Counted from the first letter of the stretch, positions 45,100 to 57,246 are shown. The stretch is DNA of 64,000 nucleotides from Halodesulfovibrio sp. (GCF_025210605.1 NZ_JAOARI010000032.1:1-64000), one strand, 5' to 3'. Translations and numbers: made by a program. Notes: generated from the letters alone by a model not told the origin.

Positions 45100-45134
45100 A
45101 AGGGCAGGCGGGGCTTGTCCCCCTTGCCCTTTTT
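45100..45134 (+). terminator. Intrinsic terminator after clpA
   Basis: A GC-rich stem AAGGGCA...TGCCCTT with CTTG loop, inner pairing GGGG/CCCC and T5 tail follows clpA by 22 bp. aat may therefore have its own promoter. Confidence 0.85.
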
Positions 45135-45205
45135 CTATGGAGCTGTGTTGTATTTCCCATTTTTAAAGAGCAAACGTGATTGCGCTGGGCAGTCTCTATA
45201 TAATT

Positions 45206-45910
45206 ATGACAGTTTATTTATTATCAGAAGAAGATGTTTCCTTTCCAAATCCTGCATTGGCAGACCAAGAAGGTTTGCTTGCCGTTGGCGGCGACTTGCG
45301 CATGGAAAGACTTGTTAATGGTTATGCTAACGGTATCTTCCCTTGGTATGACGATGATTCTCCAATCCTTTGGTGGTCACCAGATCCGCGGTTTGTCCTG
45401 TATCCTCAAAATCTGCATATTCCTCGCAGCCTTCGGCGTGTTCTCAACTCCCGCAAATTCACCGTAAAGATAGATACTGCTTTTGAAGAAGTAATGCGCA
45501 ACTGCGCTATGTCACAGCGTCCTGACGAGGAAGGTACGTGGATTGTTGAAGAGATGATTGAAGCCTATTGTGCACTAAATGAAGCAGGATTGGCGCATTC
45601 AATTGAAACATGGCGCGACGATACGCTTGTGGGTGGATTGTACGGCGTATCACTGGGAAAGGTTTTTTACGGTGAGTCCATGTTCTTTAAAGAGTCTGAC
45701 GCTTCTAAGGTTGCTCTTGTATGGTTAGCTAGACTGCTCGTTGCGGCGGGGTTTGAGATGATTGACTGCCAGCAAGTAACAGACAACCTTGAGCGTTTTG
45801 GGGCTGTGGCTATATCGCGTGAAGAATTTTTAGATACACTTCATAACGCGCTGGATGCCCCTACAATTCAAGGGCAATGGACATTTCCAGAGGATTTTTT
45901 CCCGTTGTAA
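45206..45910 (+). CDS. aat: Leucyl/phenylalanyl-tRNA-protein transferase
   Basis: The 234-residue enzyme transfers Leu or Phe from aminoacyl-tRNA to N-terminal Lys or Arg of proteins, creating N-degrons. Hallmarks are FPNPALADQEGLLAVGGDL, NGIFPWYDDDSPILWWSPDPR, GEWIVEEM-like TWIVEEMIEAYC and VYGESMFF-like FYGESMFF. The frame extends to a GTG at 45176, but the ATG at 45206 gives the standard N terminus. It completes the N-degron set with clpS and clpA. Confidence 0.95.
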   Translation: MTVYLLSEEDVSFPNPALADQEGLLAVGGDLRMERLVNGYANGIFPWYDDDSPILWWSPDPRFVLYPQNLHIPRSLRRVLNSRKFTVKIDTAFEEVMRNCAMSQRPDEEGTWIVEEMIEAYCALNEAGLAHSIETWRDDTLVGGLYGVSLGKVFYGESMFFKESDASKVALVWLARLLVAAGFEMIDCQQVTDNLERFGAVAISREEFLDTLHNALDAPTIQGQWTFPEDFFPL

Positions 45911-45964
45911 GAAAATCGCAGGTTCAGCTATAATTGCGAGCATGCCTGCTGTAGCATTGTAGGA

Positions 45965-46000
45965 AGCCGTGCAAGGGGGAACTATGCACGGCTGTTTTTT
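45965..46000 (+). terminator. Intrinsic terminator after aat
   Basis: A perfect 9-bp stem AGCCGTGCA/TGCACGGCT with an 11-nt loop and T6 tail follows aat by 54 bp. Confidence 0.93.
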
Positions 46001-46067
46001 AGCAAGAGCTTGTTTGAATGGTACTGCCCTTTGCTATATTGGGTGTAATAGCATGGCAAAGGGGCTA

Positions 46068-46559
46068 TCATATAATGTTAGGTTCGTGCTGATCTAAATC
46101 ATAAAATCCTGTAAAGTTAAATTGTAGCGGGTAATTAGGCATATCGTGGAACCGAATGAACCCCATGCTTTTGCCTTCTGGGATGGATGCAAGAGGCATA
46201 GTTCCCAGTGGAACGGGGAAAGTGAGCGGCGCGGAAGAAACAGCTAGAAGTCGTGTGTGATATCGTTGTTCGAGATATTCAATTATGGCATCACGTTCTT
46301 CTTTGGTAAAACTTTCAAGTACCATACGCTTTGTGTCTTCAAGCGTGCCAGTAAGATGCGGTTCGAGTCGGTATTTTTCTCTATCCGTATCGATGCATTT
46401 GAGCAGGATGGGGGCTTGTAGTTCTTTTTCAGGGATGTCAGAACGGAAAAGATGTGCTTCTACGTTTTTGCGTCCCTTGAAGCTGCGAATGATAATAGAA
46501 ATGGTGTAGACTCGATTGATAGGTTCATTGCCGAGAGCTGGTACTATTTCTTTTTGCAT
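46068..46559 (-). CDS. Hypothetical protein, 163 residues
   Basis: I do not recognise this soluble protein. It has no signal peptide, membrane segment or metal motif. Mixed alpha/beta composition, with a middle helical stretch KRMVLESFTKEERDAIIEYL (residues 78-97) and a Pro-rich beta C terminus. A strong GGAGGAG precedes the ATG, and codon use is like the neighbours, which supports expression. It is a single gene convergent with aat and divergent from uvrB. Confidence 0.72.
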   Translation of the reverse strand: MQKEIVPALGNEPINRVYTISIIIRSFKGRKNVEAHLFRSDIPEKELQAPILLKCIDTDREKYRLEPHLTGTLEDTKRMVLESFTKEERDAIIEYLEQRYHTRLLAVSSAPLTFPVPLGTMPLASIPEGKSMGFIRFHDMPNYPLQFNFTGFYDLDQHEPNII

Positions 46560-46685
46560 GTGGCTCCTCCGCGAAAAGTGGAATTCTCAATTATTGTGCA
46601 TGATAGGCAATTGTGTGTGCTGCCGCAACTAAGTGATTAATTTTTCATAGTGTTACGAAATCGCTCTGCTAATGGTGGTTAGTGG

Positions 46686-46699
46686 AACGTTATAACGTT
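46686..46699 (+). promoter_or_regulatory. 14-bp perfect palindrome upstream of uvrB
   Basis: AACGTTATAACGTT is a perfect palindrome ending 25 bp before the uvrB ATG, in the place of a promoter or operator. It is not a recognisable E. coli (CTGT-N8-ACAG) or Bacillus (GAAC-N4-GTTC) LexA box. Confidence 0.45.
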
Positions 46700-46724
46700 G
46701 TAGAGTTGAGTATAAGAGGAAATA

Positions 46725-48743
46725 ATGCAGGATAAGCTGTTTACATTAGAAACTTCATTTTCTCCGCAGGGTGACCAGCCTCAAGCAATTGAAGAGCTGA
46801 CAACAAACTTGGAGCAAGGCGTACAGGATCAAATTTTGCTTGGTGTTACCGGCTCTGGTAAAACTTTTACCGTGGCGCAGACCATTGCCCGTGCGCAGCG
46901 TCCTGCTCTTATTCTTGCCCCTAACAAAACATTAGCAGCGCAGTTGTATAATGAATTTAAAGAGCTGTTTCCGCATAATGCTGTGGAATATTTTGTAAGC
47001 TATTATGATTACTATCAGCCGGAAGCTTATGTTCCGTCATCAGACACATATATCGAAAAAGATTCATCCATTAATGATAATATTGATAAGTTGCGCCACG
47101 CTGCCACACATGCGTTGCTAACGAGACGTGATGTTATCATCATTGCGTCCGTATCCTGTATATATGGTCTTGGTTCTCCAGAGTACTATGCCAAGCTGGT
47201 TATCCCCGTAGAAGTAGGGCAAGCCCTGTCTATGGATGAAATTATTACGCGCTTGGTAGAAGTTCAGTATGAACGTAATGACTACGATTTCCACCGTGGT
47301 ACATTCAGGGTGCGGGGCGATGTGCTGGAGATTATTCCGGCATATCATCATGAAAAAGCACTACGCATTGAATTTTTTGGTGATGACATAGATGCAATCC
47401 ACGAAATAGATCCTATCACAGGTAATATTCTTGGACAGGTTGGAAAGACTGTCATTTACCCAGCCAGTCACTACGTATCTGATAAAGACAACTTGAAGCG
47501 TGCTGTGTCCGATATACGTGATGAGCTTCAAGTGCGTCTGACAGAGTTTAATTCAGGGAATAAGCTGGTTGAAGCGCAGCGTTTAGAGCAGCGTACAATG
47601 CTGGATCTCGAAATGATAGAAGAGATGGGGTACTGTACCGGTATTGAAAACTACTCACGGCATTTAGACTCTCGTAAAGAGGGCGAACCACCAGCATGTT
47701 TGCTTGACTACTTCCCTAAAGATTTCCTGCTGTTCATTGATGAAAGCCATATTACTGTGTCACAAGTTGGCGCAATGTATAAAGGTGACCGTTCGCGTAA
47801 AAGCACGCTTGTAGATTTCGGTTTCCGCCTTCCTTCTGCTTTGGATAACCGCCCGCTTGAATTTAATGAATTCTTAGAGCGCATAGGTCAAACTGTATAT
47901 GTCTCAGCAACACCGGGTAAATGGGAATTAGAACGTACCCAAGGACTTGTTGTTGAACAGATTATTCGTCCGACAGGTCTTATTGACCCACAGCTTGAAG
48001 TACGCCCAACCAAAGGGCAGATGGATGATTTGCTGGGAGAATGTAAAGCCCGTATTGCTAAGAATGAACGAGTGCTCATTACAACCCTGACTAAGCGTAT
48101 GGCGGAAGACTTAACGGAATACTTTAAGAGTATGGGAGTTAACACCCGTTACTTGCACTCAGATATTGACGCTTTGGAGCGTATGGCAATTATTCAAGCG
48201 TTACGTAAAAAAGAGTGTGACGTGCTGGTTGGGATCAATTTATTGCGAGAAGGTCTTGATATTCCGGAAGTTTCTTTGGTAGCTATATTAGATGCGGACA
48301 AAGAAGGGTTCTTGCGTTCTGTCGGGTCATTAATTCAGACATTTGGTCGTGCTGCCCGTAATGCGAGCGGTAAAGTTATTATGTATGCCGATGTTGTTAC
48401 GCGAAGCATGAAAGCGGCAATGGGTGAGACAGACCGTAGGCGCGAAAAACAGGTTGCGTTTAACGAAGAGCACGGCATTGTTCCGCAGACCATTATGAAG
48501 CGGATTGATACACCGTTCGACTCTATTGCCTCAACTGCTTCAGAAGCAGAGAAAGAGAAAAAAGGTCGTAAAGGTATATCAATTGCGCCAGAGATTGAAC
48601 ATGATCCAAAGAAACTTGCAAAGATGATCGCTAAACTGGAACGTGAAATGCGCGAAGCAGCCAAAGAACTAGAGTTTGAAAAAGCTGCTGAATTGCGAGA
48701 TCAAATTCATGTCCTTCGGGAGCGTCTTTTAGAAACAGGCTAA
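46725..48743 (+). CDS. uvrB: Excinuclease ABC subunit B
   Basis: The 672-residue nucleotide-excision repair helicase has Walker [15 protein letters not shown], the beta-hairpin region [11 protein letters not shown], motif II FIDESH and motif [11 protein letters not shown]. The C-terminal UVR domain [12 protein letters not shown] recruits UvrC. AGAGGA precedes the ATG. It is followed 14 bp later by a potassium-channel gene, an unusual partner. Confidence 0.97.
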   Translation: MQDKLFTLETSFSPQGDQPQAIEELTTNLEQGVQDQILLGVTGSGKTFTVAQTIARAQRPALILAPNKTLAAQLYNEFKELFPHNAVEYFVSYYDYYQPEAYVPSSDTYIEKDSSINDNIDKLRHAATHALLTRRDVIIIASVSCIYGLGSPEYYAKLVIPVEVGQALSMDEIITRLVEVQYERNDYDFHRGTFRVRGDVLEIIPAYHHEKALRIEFFGDDIDAIHEIDPITGNILGQVGKTVIYPASHYVSDKDNLKRAVSDIRDELQVRLTEFNSGNKLVEAQRLEQRTMLDLEMIEEMGYCTGIENYSRHLDSRKEGEPPACLLDYFPKDFLLFIDESHITVSQVGAMYKGDRSRKSTLVDFGFRLPSALDNRPLEFNEFLERIGQTVYVSATPGKWELERTQGLVVEQIIRPTGLIDPQLEVRPTKGQMDDLLGECKARIAKNERVLITTLTKRMAEDLTEYFKSMGVNTRYLHSDIDALERMAIIQALRKKECDVLVGINLLREGLDIPEVSLVAILDADKEGFLRSVGSLIQTFGRAARNASGKVIMYADVVTRSMKAAMGETDRRREKQVAFNEEHGIVPQTIMKRIDTPFDSIASTASEAEKEKKGRKGISIAPEIEHDPKKLAKMIAKLEREMREAAKELEFEKAAELRDQIHVLRERLLETG

Positions 48744-48757
48744 TACTGGGGAAGTGC

Positions 48758-49804
48758 ATGAGGTTGTTTTCCAAATCGTTTATTGTCCGACTCATCAAGC
48801 TCCGTAACCAGATGGGAGTCTTCTGGCCGCTTATGGTCAGTCAGCTTTCTATAGCTGGTGTAGTCGTGCTGGCAGTCTACGGCTATATGGAGCTTGAAGG
48901 CTGGTCGATGTCTGATTCCATTTATATGGTAATCATTACCCTTTCTACAGTGGGCTTTGGGGAAGTTCAGCCTCTATCCAGTGAAGGACGAATGCTGACT
49001 TCGTTTCTTATTTTGGCTGGTGTGGGTAACTTTGCCTTTATTCTTGGTGCGTTTTCCCAGTTGCTAGTGGAAGGAAAGTTTTTTCATTTTATCGGGAGCC
49101 GTAGAGTGGTTAAAACAATCAGCAAGCTCAAAGGACATTGTGTTGTTTGTGGGTATGGTCGCATTGGTTCTGTTGTAGTTGATGAGATTATAGCAGAAGC
49201 GCAGGACGTTGTAGTTATTGAGCATGATCCAGAAGCGGTTAAAAATCTTCAGGAAGAGGGGATTCTTTATATTGAAGGAGATGCGACCTCTGATGAAGTT
49301 TTAATGCAGTCCGGCATTGCAAACGCGAAAAATCTTATTACAGCGCTGTCAGAAGATGCTGCAAACGTATATGTTGTCCTGAGTGCCCGGCAGATGAACC
49401 AGAATTTGAATATTGTTTCAAGAGCCAGTACTCCGCAGCGCGTAAGTAAGTTGAAACAGGCGGGAGCAGATTCGGTTATTCTTCCGAACCATATAGGTGG
49501 ACTCCGTCTTGCGCAGTCTGTGCTTCGACCGACTGTGACTAGTTTTATGGAGCTTGCGTACGGAAGAAGCACTATGGCTATTCAAATGGAAGAACTCACA
49601 ATCAGTGCAGATTCTCCGCTTGTGGGTAAAGACCTTATTCAGTCTGAGCTTCGTCCTAAATTTAATCTTATTGTTATCGCTATTAAAAAAGATAATCAGG
49701 ACATGATATTTAACCCGGAAGGGCGCACGGTTCTTGAAGCGGGTAACACGATTATTGCCGTAGGCGCTCAGGAGCAGCTTGAAGAGTTTGCACAGCTGCT
49801 GTGA
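48758..49804 (+). CDS. Potassium channel protein with RCK (TrkA-N/TrkA-C) domains
   Basis: The 348-residue protein has two membrane segments flanking a pore loop, with selectivity filter TVGFGE (TVGFG-type, rather than TVGYG) near residues 64-69. A cytoplasmic TrkA-N Rossmann domain (VVCGYGRIGSVVVDEI, about 125-240) and a TrkA-C domain (about 265-348) follow. This is the MthK/GsuK single-pore-domain architecture gated by cytosolic ligands such as nucleotides or Ca. It is 14 bp after uvrB and ends before a terminator. TVGFG filters are usually K-selective. Confidence 0.92.
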   Translation: MRLFSKSFIVRLIKLRNQMGVFWPLMVSQLSIAGVVVLAVYGYMELEGWSMSDSIYMVIITLSTVGFGEVQPLSSEGRMLTSFLILAGVGNFAFILGAFSQLLVEGKFFHFIGSRRVVKTISKLKGHCVVCGYGRIGSVVVDEIIAEAQDVVVIEHDPEAVKNLQEEGILYIEGDATSDEVLMQSGIANAKNLITALSEDAANVYVVLSARQMNQNLNIVSRASTPQRVSKLKQAGADSVILPNHIGGLRLAQSVLRPTVTSFMELAYGRSTMAIQMEELTISADSPLVGKDLIQSELRPKFNLIVIAIKKDNQDMIFNPEGRTVLEAGNTIIAVGAQEQLEEFAQLL

Positions 49805-49846
49805 TCCTATTTATAAACCAGAGGGATACGTGTTTTTCGAAGCCAG

Positions 49847-49884
49847 TTTCGACGTCTGTTTATATATATAAACAGGCGTCGAAA
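49847..49884. repeat. 38-bp near-perfect inverted repeat
   Basis: Arm TTTCGACGTCTGTTTATA pairs with TATAAACAGGCGTCGAAA around two bases, with one G-T mismatch. It lacks a T run, so it is not a typical terminator, and lies 43 bp past the channel stop, ahead of a normal terminator. It may be an extra RNA hairpin, or a protein-binding palindrome. Confidence 0.9.
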
Positions 49885-49935
49885 AGAGCATTTTGTATGC
49901 CGTGATTAGTAAATTTGTGTTTACCCAATATTTAT

Positions 49936-49982
49936 GAGTGTAGAATATTATGGTATGTCACCATATTCTACACTCTTTTTTT
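49936..49982 (+). terminator. Intrinsic terminator after the potassium channel gene
   Basis: Stem GAGTGTAGAATAT/ATATTCTACACTC, with a 14-nt loop that itself can pair ATGGT/ACCAT, is followed by T8. Confidence 0.92.
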
Positions 49983-50067
49983 GTGTGCGAAACTGTATGA
50001 AAGTGCGGTGATTGGTACTACAAAGGGTAGACAAGAAAGGGTAAGGAAAGTATCCAGCGGGTCTTAA

Positions 50068-52560
<2,493 letters not shown>

Positions 52561-52647
52561 AGGCTGATTGTCTTCCGTATTCATTTTGCTTTGAATTAAG
52601 GCATAAGTCTGAGGGAAGAATAACCGTCGTACATTCGGAGGAATGAC

Positions 52648-53433
52648 ATGAGTGTATCTATAGTTGTAATGGGTGCTAATGGTCGTATGGGTGCTACTAT
52701 TGCGCGGATGGCACAGGATAGCGATAAGTTTGTGCTTGCTGCTGTTGTTGAGCGTGCAGGGCATGAAGAGCGGCTTGACTATTGGGGCTGTGAAGTCTCA
52801 AACGATCTTGATGCTGTTCTCGGTAAGCTTGATAATACGAAGACCGTTGTGATTGACTTCACTATTCCTGCGGCTAGTTTAGTAAATGCTAAAATTGCCG
52901 CACAGCATACTACTCCGATTGTAATGGGAACTACTGGTTTTACAAACGAAGAGCGTGCTCAGCTTGAAGAACTGGCTAAAACATCTCCTATGTTTTGGGC
53001 ACCAAATACAAGTGTTGGCGTATATGCTCTTACACAAATTTTACCAGAGCTTATCAAGATTCTCGGTGAAGACTATGATCTTGAAATGGTTGAGTTACAT
53101 CATAACAAAAAGAAAGATTCTCCAAGCGGTACAGCAATGCGTCTTGCAGAATGCCTTGCAGAAGCCAAAAAATGGGATTTGGATGCCGTTGCCAACTATC
53201 ACCGTGAAGGTATGATAGGTGAACGTCCTAAAGAGGAAATCGGTATTCAAACTATTCGCGGTGGAGACGTTGTAGGCGTACATACCGTATATGCAATGGG
53301 ACCGGGTGAACGTATTGAAGTGACTCATCATGCTCATTCTCGTGAAACTTTTGCATCCGGTGCTCTTCGTGCTGCATTATGGCTTGCTGGTCGTGAGGCT
53401 GGAAAACTTTATTCTATGTCGGATATTATCTAA
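52648..53433 (+). CDS. dapB: 4-hydroxy-tetrahydrodipicolinate reductase
   Basis: The 261-residue enzyme makes tetrahydrodipicolinate for lysine and diaminopimelate (cell wall). NAD(P) site VMGANGRMGATIARM, FTIPAASLVNA, GTTGFTNEER, and the catalytic HHNKKKDSPSGTA with His-His-Lys are present. CGGAGGA precedes the ATG by 6-7 bases. Its stop overlaps the nadE ATG (TAATG), so the two form an operon. Confidence 0.96.
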   Translation: MSVSIVVMGANGRMGATIARMAQDSDKFVLAAVVERAGHEERLDYWGCEVSNDLDAVLGKLDNTKTVVIDFTIPAASLVNAKIAAQHTTPIVMGTTGFTNEERAQLEELAKTSPMFWAPNTSVGVYALTQILPELIKILGEDYDLEMVELHHNKKKDSPSGTAMRLAECLAEAKKWDLDAVANYHREGMIGERPKEEIGIQTIRGGDVVGVHTVYAMGPGERIEVTHHAHSRETFASGALRAALWLAGREAGKLYSMSDII

Positions 53434-55082
53434 TGAAAGTAGCGCTTCTTCAACTGAACCCTGTTGTGGGTGATGTTTCTGGCAATATAAAAAAGATTGT
53501 CGAGGCAGTAAAAAAAGCTGCAAAAGACGGAGCACAGCTTTGTGTGACTCCAGAATTGTCTGTATGTGGATATCCTCCGCGAGATTTATTATTGCGTGAG
53601 GATTTTATCGATGGCTGTCAGAATTCTTTAAAGGAACTGGCTGCGCAGTTAAAGGATTTGCCGCCTACGTTGGTCGGTGTTCCAATCCACAATCCAGATA
53701 GTGTGGGTAAGCCTGTTTTTAATGCTGCTGCCTTGTTGGCAGATGGAGTGTATTCCATCGTTGCGCATAAAACGTTGCTCCCAACCTACGACGTTTTTGA
53801 TGAAAACAGATATTTCGAGCAAGGAAAGCTACGTGGGCTTGTGACAATTAATGGACGCAAAGTCGGCGTGACTATTTGTGAAGATATCTGGAACGATAAA
53901 TCGTACTGGAAAAAACGCAGACATTACACGCAGGACCCGCTGGCAGGGCTTGTTGAAGATGGCGCAGAGATGATTATCAATCTATCCGCCTCTCCGTTTA
54001 CCTTAGGTAAACAGTTTGTACGTGAAGAAATGCTTTCGTTTATGGTTCGTCATTATGAGTTCCCGTTTTTATATGTCAACCAGATTGGCGGCAATGATGA
54101 TCTCATCTTTGCAGGGAAAAGCCTTGCATATGCCGCAGATGGAACTCTCATAGGGAAAGGAAAGTCTTTTGAAGAAGATGTACTACTCGTTGATATTGAA
54201 GAGAAAACAGGTCGGGTAGAGCAAGATGATGCAAGCGACGAAGCACAGGCATGGAATGCACTGGTTCTTGGAACCCGTGACTATGTTCGTAAATGCGGTT
54301 TTAAAAAAGTCGTGCTTGGTCTTTCCGGCGGAGTAGACTCTGCTCTTACAGCGGCAGTTGCGGCGGAGGCTCTCGGTTCTGAGAATGTAATTGGTGTCCT
54401 TATGCCTTCACCATATTCCAGTCAGGGAAGCATTGACGATTCTCTCGACCTTGCAAAGCGCCTCGGAATCCATACTGAGACAATTGAGATTGAACCGATG
54501 TTGTCGGCGTTTCTAGGTTCTCTTAACCCCGTGTTTGATGGTGTAGACACTGATGTAACAGAAGAAAACCTTCAGGCGCGTATTCGTGGTAATTTGCTTA
54601 TGGCAATGTCAAATAAGTTTGGCGCATTGTTGCTCACAACAGGCAACAAGTCCGAGTTAGCTGTCGGATACTGCACTATCTATGGTGACATGGCTGGTGG
54701 TCTTGCCGTGATTGCTGATGTTCCAAAAACTCTTGTTTGGAATGTTTGTCGCTGGGTAAATAAGAATTACGGTGAAAAGATTCCTGTTGAGATTATTGAA
54801 AAAGCCCCTTCAGCAGAATTGCGTCCAGATCAGAAAGATTCAGATTCTCTTCCTGAATATGAAGAGCTTGATGCAATTCTCCGTAAGTACATTGATGAAC
54901 GTTTGAGCAAAGAAGCTATTATTTCGCAGGGGCATGCTCGAGAAGACGTCGAACGGGTGCTCTGGCTTTTGAAAATATCTGAGTTTAAACGCAGGCAGGC
55001 AGCCCCGGGATTGCGTATTACAGATCGAGCCTTTGGCACTGGCTGGAGAATGCCAGTAGCAAGCCGCGTTACTCTTCCATAA
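53433..55082 (+). CDS. nadE: Glutamine-dependent NAD+ synthetase
   Basis: The 549-residue enzyme converts deamido-NAD to NAD with glutamine. The N-terminal nitrilase-like glutaminase domain (residues 1-260) has catalytic Glu in TPELSVCGYPP, Lys in LLPTYDVFDE upstream segment and Cys in ICEDIW. The C-terminal synthetase domain has the PP-loop LGLSGGVDSALTAAV, MPSPYSSQGS and GNKSELAVGYCTIYGDMAGG. It is coupled to dapB by one overlapping base. Confidence 0.96.
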   Translation: MKVALLQLNPVVGDVSGNIKKIVEAVKKAAKDGAQLCVTPELSVCGYPPRDLLLREDFIDGCQNSLKELAAQLKDLPPTLVGVPIHNPDSVGKPVFNAAALLADGVYSIVAHKTLLPTYDVFDENRYFEQGKLRGLVTINGRKVGVTICEDIWNDKSYWKKRRHYTQDPLAGLVEDGAEMIINLSASPFTLGKQFVREEMLSFMVRHYEFPFLYVNQIGGNDDLIFAGKSLAYAADGTLIGKGKSFEEDVLLVDIEEKTGRVEQDDASDEAQAWNALVLGTRDYVRKCGFKKVVLGLSGGVDSALTAAVAAEALGSENVIGVLMPSPYSSQGSIDDSLDLAKRLGIHTETIEIEPMLSAFLGSLNPVFDGVDTDVTEENLQARIRGNLLMAMSNKFGALLLTTGNKSELAVGYCTIYGDMAGGLAVIADVPKTLVWNVCRWVNKNYGEKIPVEIIEKAPSAELRPDQKDSDSLPEYEELDAILRKYIDERLSKEAIISQGHAREDVERVLWLLKISEFKRRQAAPGLRITDRAFGTGWRMPVASRVTLP

Positions 55083-55171
55083 CGCTGTGTTACGTTAGTT
55101 CTTATTCTAAGATGCTCTCGTAATAACTTTAGCTGTTGTGAGCCTTTTTTAGGACGAGACAATAATAAATG

Positions 55172-55207
55172 AAAAAGCGTGAGTCGTGTGACTTACGCTT
55201 TTTTTTA
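55172..55207. terminator. Bidirectional terminator between nadE and the molybdoenzyme gene
   Basis: Stem AAGCGTGAGTC/GACTTACGCTT, one mismatch, GTGT loop, A5 before and T8 after, lies between convergent genes and touches the last bases of the minus-strand gene. Confidence 0.9.
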
Positions 55208-57127
55208 AAGTAATGCTTGAAGTTTTACTTTCTGACTGTAGAAGGCTGCATTTTGCCCAAGGTCAGTAATGTGCGGTTCTATGATGGCGTTTGCGCAACG
55301 ATTGAACATCATCCACCCACCACGGCGAATGATTACAGCTTCTGGATGTACAGAGGTGTCTGCGATTGCCTGCACTTGGATTTTCCCAATTGGAGAAATT
55401 AATTCAGCTTCGCTCTCTGCTGTAACACTGTATCGAGCTAATGTTGCTGGGTGTACATATGCTTTAAGCAAGGTTTGCTGTTCTTCAGCAGGGATTTGAG
55501 AGTGTTCATAATCCTTGTTGATTAACGACTGAAGAGAAAGAGGGTAATTTTCGTCATGTGTTGGTTCATCGTGTAATATGGAATCAGGCAGACGGTATTT
55601 ACCATCAGCATGCGCAAACTGCATGTCTTTAAAGGCAATCTGTGGGTGGTTTGTAGGTAAGAAACCTTGTTTTCGGATTGTTTCGAGCGGATTTGCGGTA
55701 AGGCTGGTAATAGATTCTGTATTAAGAGCTTGCGTTAAAATATCATCTTTAGCTGGCAGGTGAATAGCCAGACGGTCTGCAAGGGCGTGGATAACGTCGT
55801 ACCCTGATCGTGCCTCGCCTTTTGGCTCAAAAACTTTGGCGCTGTATTGAATGAAGTTGTGATAGTATGAGCCGAATACATCTTCCCGCTCATGGATGAG
55901 TGCACACGGCAAAATAATATCTGCGCGTTTTGCAGTGTCGTTCATGAACGCATCAACAACTACGACCATACCAATGGTTCGGAACGCCTTTGCAATTTTC
56001 TTTGCATCCGGTGCTTGGTTGACGGCGTTTGAGCCGTCGCACCACAGAAATTCTATATCCCCAGCTTCGAGTATTTCATCTGCAAGGTTGGGTAATAAAA
56101 GTGTCCGTGCATTGCTGCCCCCTGAACGCCAGCTAGAATCAAAATTTCTGGTCGTGCTGAACCCGCCATAGCTACCAGCCCCTTTTTTACCGACATTTCC
56201 AGAAAGCATACATAGCGCGTTGATGTAGCGTACATTTTCTCCACCATAACGGTAGCGTTGTAATCCCCAACCAATGATATTGGAAATAGCAACATCCTCT
56301 TTGCTAAAGAGCTCTGTGAGCATTTCCAGTTCGTGAGGTTCAACTCCACATGCTTCAAGGAGATTCTTTTCATCAAGGGTTTTGATGAAAGCCACAAACT
56401 CAGAGCCGTTGGATGTCCGTTCAAGAATATGATTGGAGATTTGCTCATCAACCAGCCGTTTTAGTATAGCCGCAGCAAGAAAGCGGTCTGTTCCTGGTCG
56501 AATCTGAATGTGGGTGTCGCTAATGTGGATGCGCTTTCCTTCTTCCGGTGACATTGGAGACACGCTTATCATTTTAATATTTCTGCTACGTGCGTCTTTT
56601 AAAAGAGTCGCGGTGTGTACGGAAGAGCGTAAGACATCACGCCCCCAGTTTATGATGCAGTCGGCATTAAGGAGTTCTGTGACGTTGTTTTGATCCATTT
56701 CACCAAAGTCGAGTGTACATGCTTCAACGATGGCATTATCACACAAGGCTCCATGTGTAGCTGATGCTCCAAGCTGTTTAAAAAAGTATCGGCTGGCATC
56801 GGCAAGAATTCCACGAAAGCCATAGCCTCGTAAGTGGAGCATGCGTTCGGGAGTTGCCCTAAGAGATTCAATTTTATCTGTGATTGCATCAAGTGCTGTT
56901 TCCCATGAAACAGGGATGAAGTCAGATCCTTGGCGCATAAGTGGGGTGGTAATACGGTCTGGGGATGCTATACGAGAAAGAGCATGCTTGGCTTTTTTAC
57001 ATGTATACCCCTGTGTCACGGGATGCGCAGGGTTACCTTTTATTGAGTAATTTCCATGTTCATCAGTGGTTATGATGGTAGAGCAACTGTCAGGACAGTC
57101 TAACGTACATGCAGATATGTATTCCAT
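55205..57127 (-). CDS. Molybdopterin oxidoreductase, DMSO-reductase family, substrate unknown
   Basis: The 640-residue protein has an N-terminal 4Fe-4S motif CTLDCPDSC (C-x3-C-x3-C) with a fourth Cys in GYTCKK, unlike the common CxxCxxxC. The molybdopterin domain has SWETALDAI near residue 74, GALCDNAIVEAC near residue 124 (a likely Cys metal ligand), NWGRDVLRSS and WCDGSNAVNQAPD. The C-terminal part (520-640) is the dinucleotide-binding domain. There is no twin-arginine signal, so the enzyme is cytoplasmic. No Fe-S or membrane subunit gene is adjacent. Family members often use formate-like or other small substrates, but this cannot be read here. Confidence 0.88.
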   Translation of the reverse strand: MEYISACTLDCPDSCSTIITTDEHGNYSIKGNPAHPVTQGYTCKKAKHALSRIASPDRITTPLMRQGSDFIPVSWETALDAITDKIESLRATPERMLHLRGYGFRGILADASRYFFKQLGASATHGALCDNAIVEACTLDFGEMDQNNVTELLNADCIINWGRDVLRSSVHTATLLKDARSRNIKMISVSPMSPEEGKRIHISDTHIQIRPGTDRFLAAAILKRLVDEQISNHILERTSNGSEFVAFIKTLDEKNLLEACGVEPHELEMLTELFSKEDVAISNIIGWGLQRYRYGGENVRYINALCMLSGNVGKKGAGSYGGFSTTRNFDSSWRSGGSNARTLLLPNLADEILEAGDIEFLWCDGSNAVNQAPDAKKIAKAFRTIGMVVVVDAFMNDTAKRADIILPCALIHEREDVFGSYYHNFIQYSAKVFEPKGEARSGYDVIHALADRLAIHLPAKDDILTQALNTESITSLTANPLETIRKQGFLPTNHPQIAFKDMQFAHADGKYRLPDSILHDEPTHDENYPLSLQSLINKDYEHSQIPAEEQQTLLKAYVHPATLARYSVTAESEAELISPIGKIQVQAIADTSVHPEAVIIRRGGWMMFNRCANAIIEPHITDLGQNAAFYSQKVKLQALL

Positions 57128-57246
57128 TTATACTCTCCTTTGGAGCTTGTTCTACATTTTTTAAAATCAACTTATAGCTTGGTATTGTTGTGTTTTTGTG
57201 ACGCTAATGTTGTTTTGGAGGTATGAGTCGAACATGGCTACAAAAC

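Noticed and set aside
46681..46724. LexA box upstream of uvrB
   Set aside because: The palindrome AACGTTATAACGTT does not match the E. coli or Bacillus LexA consensus; the LexA motif of this group is not known to me.
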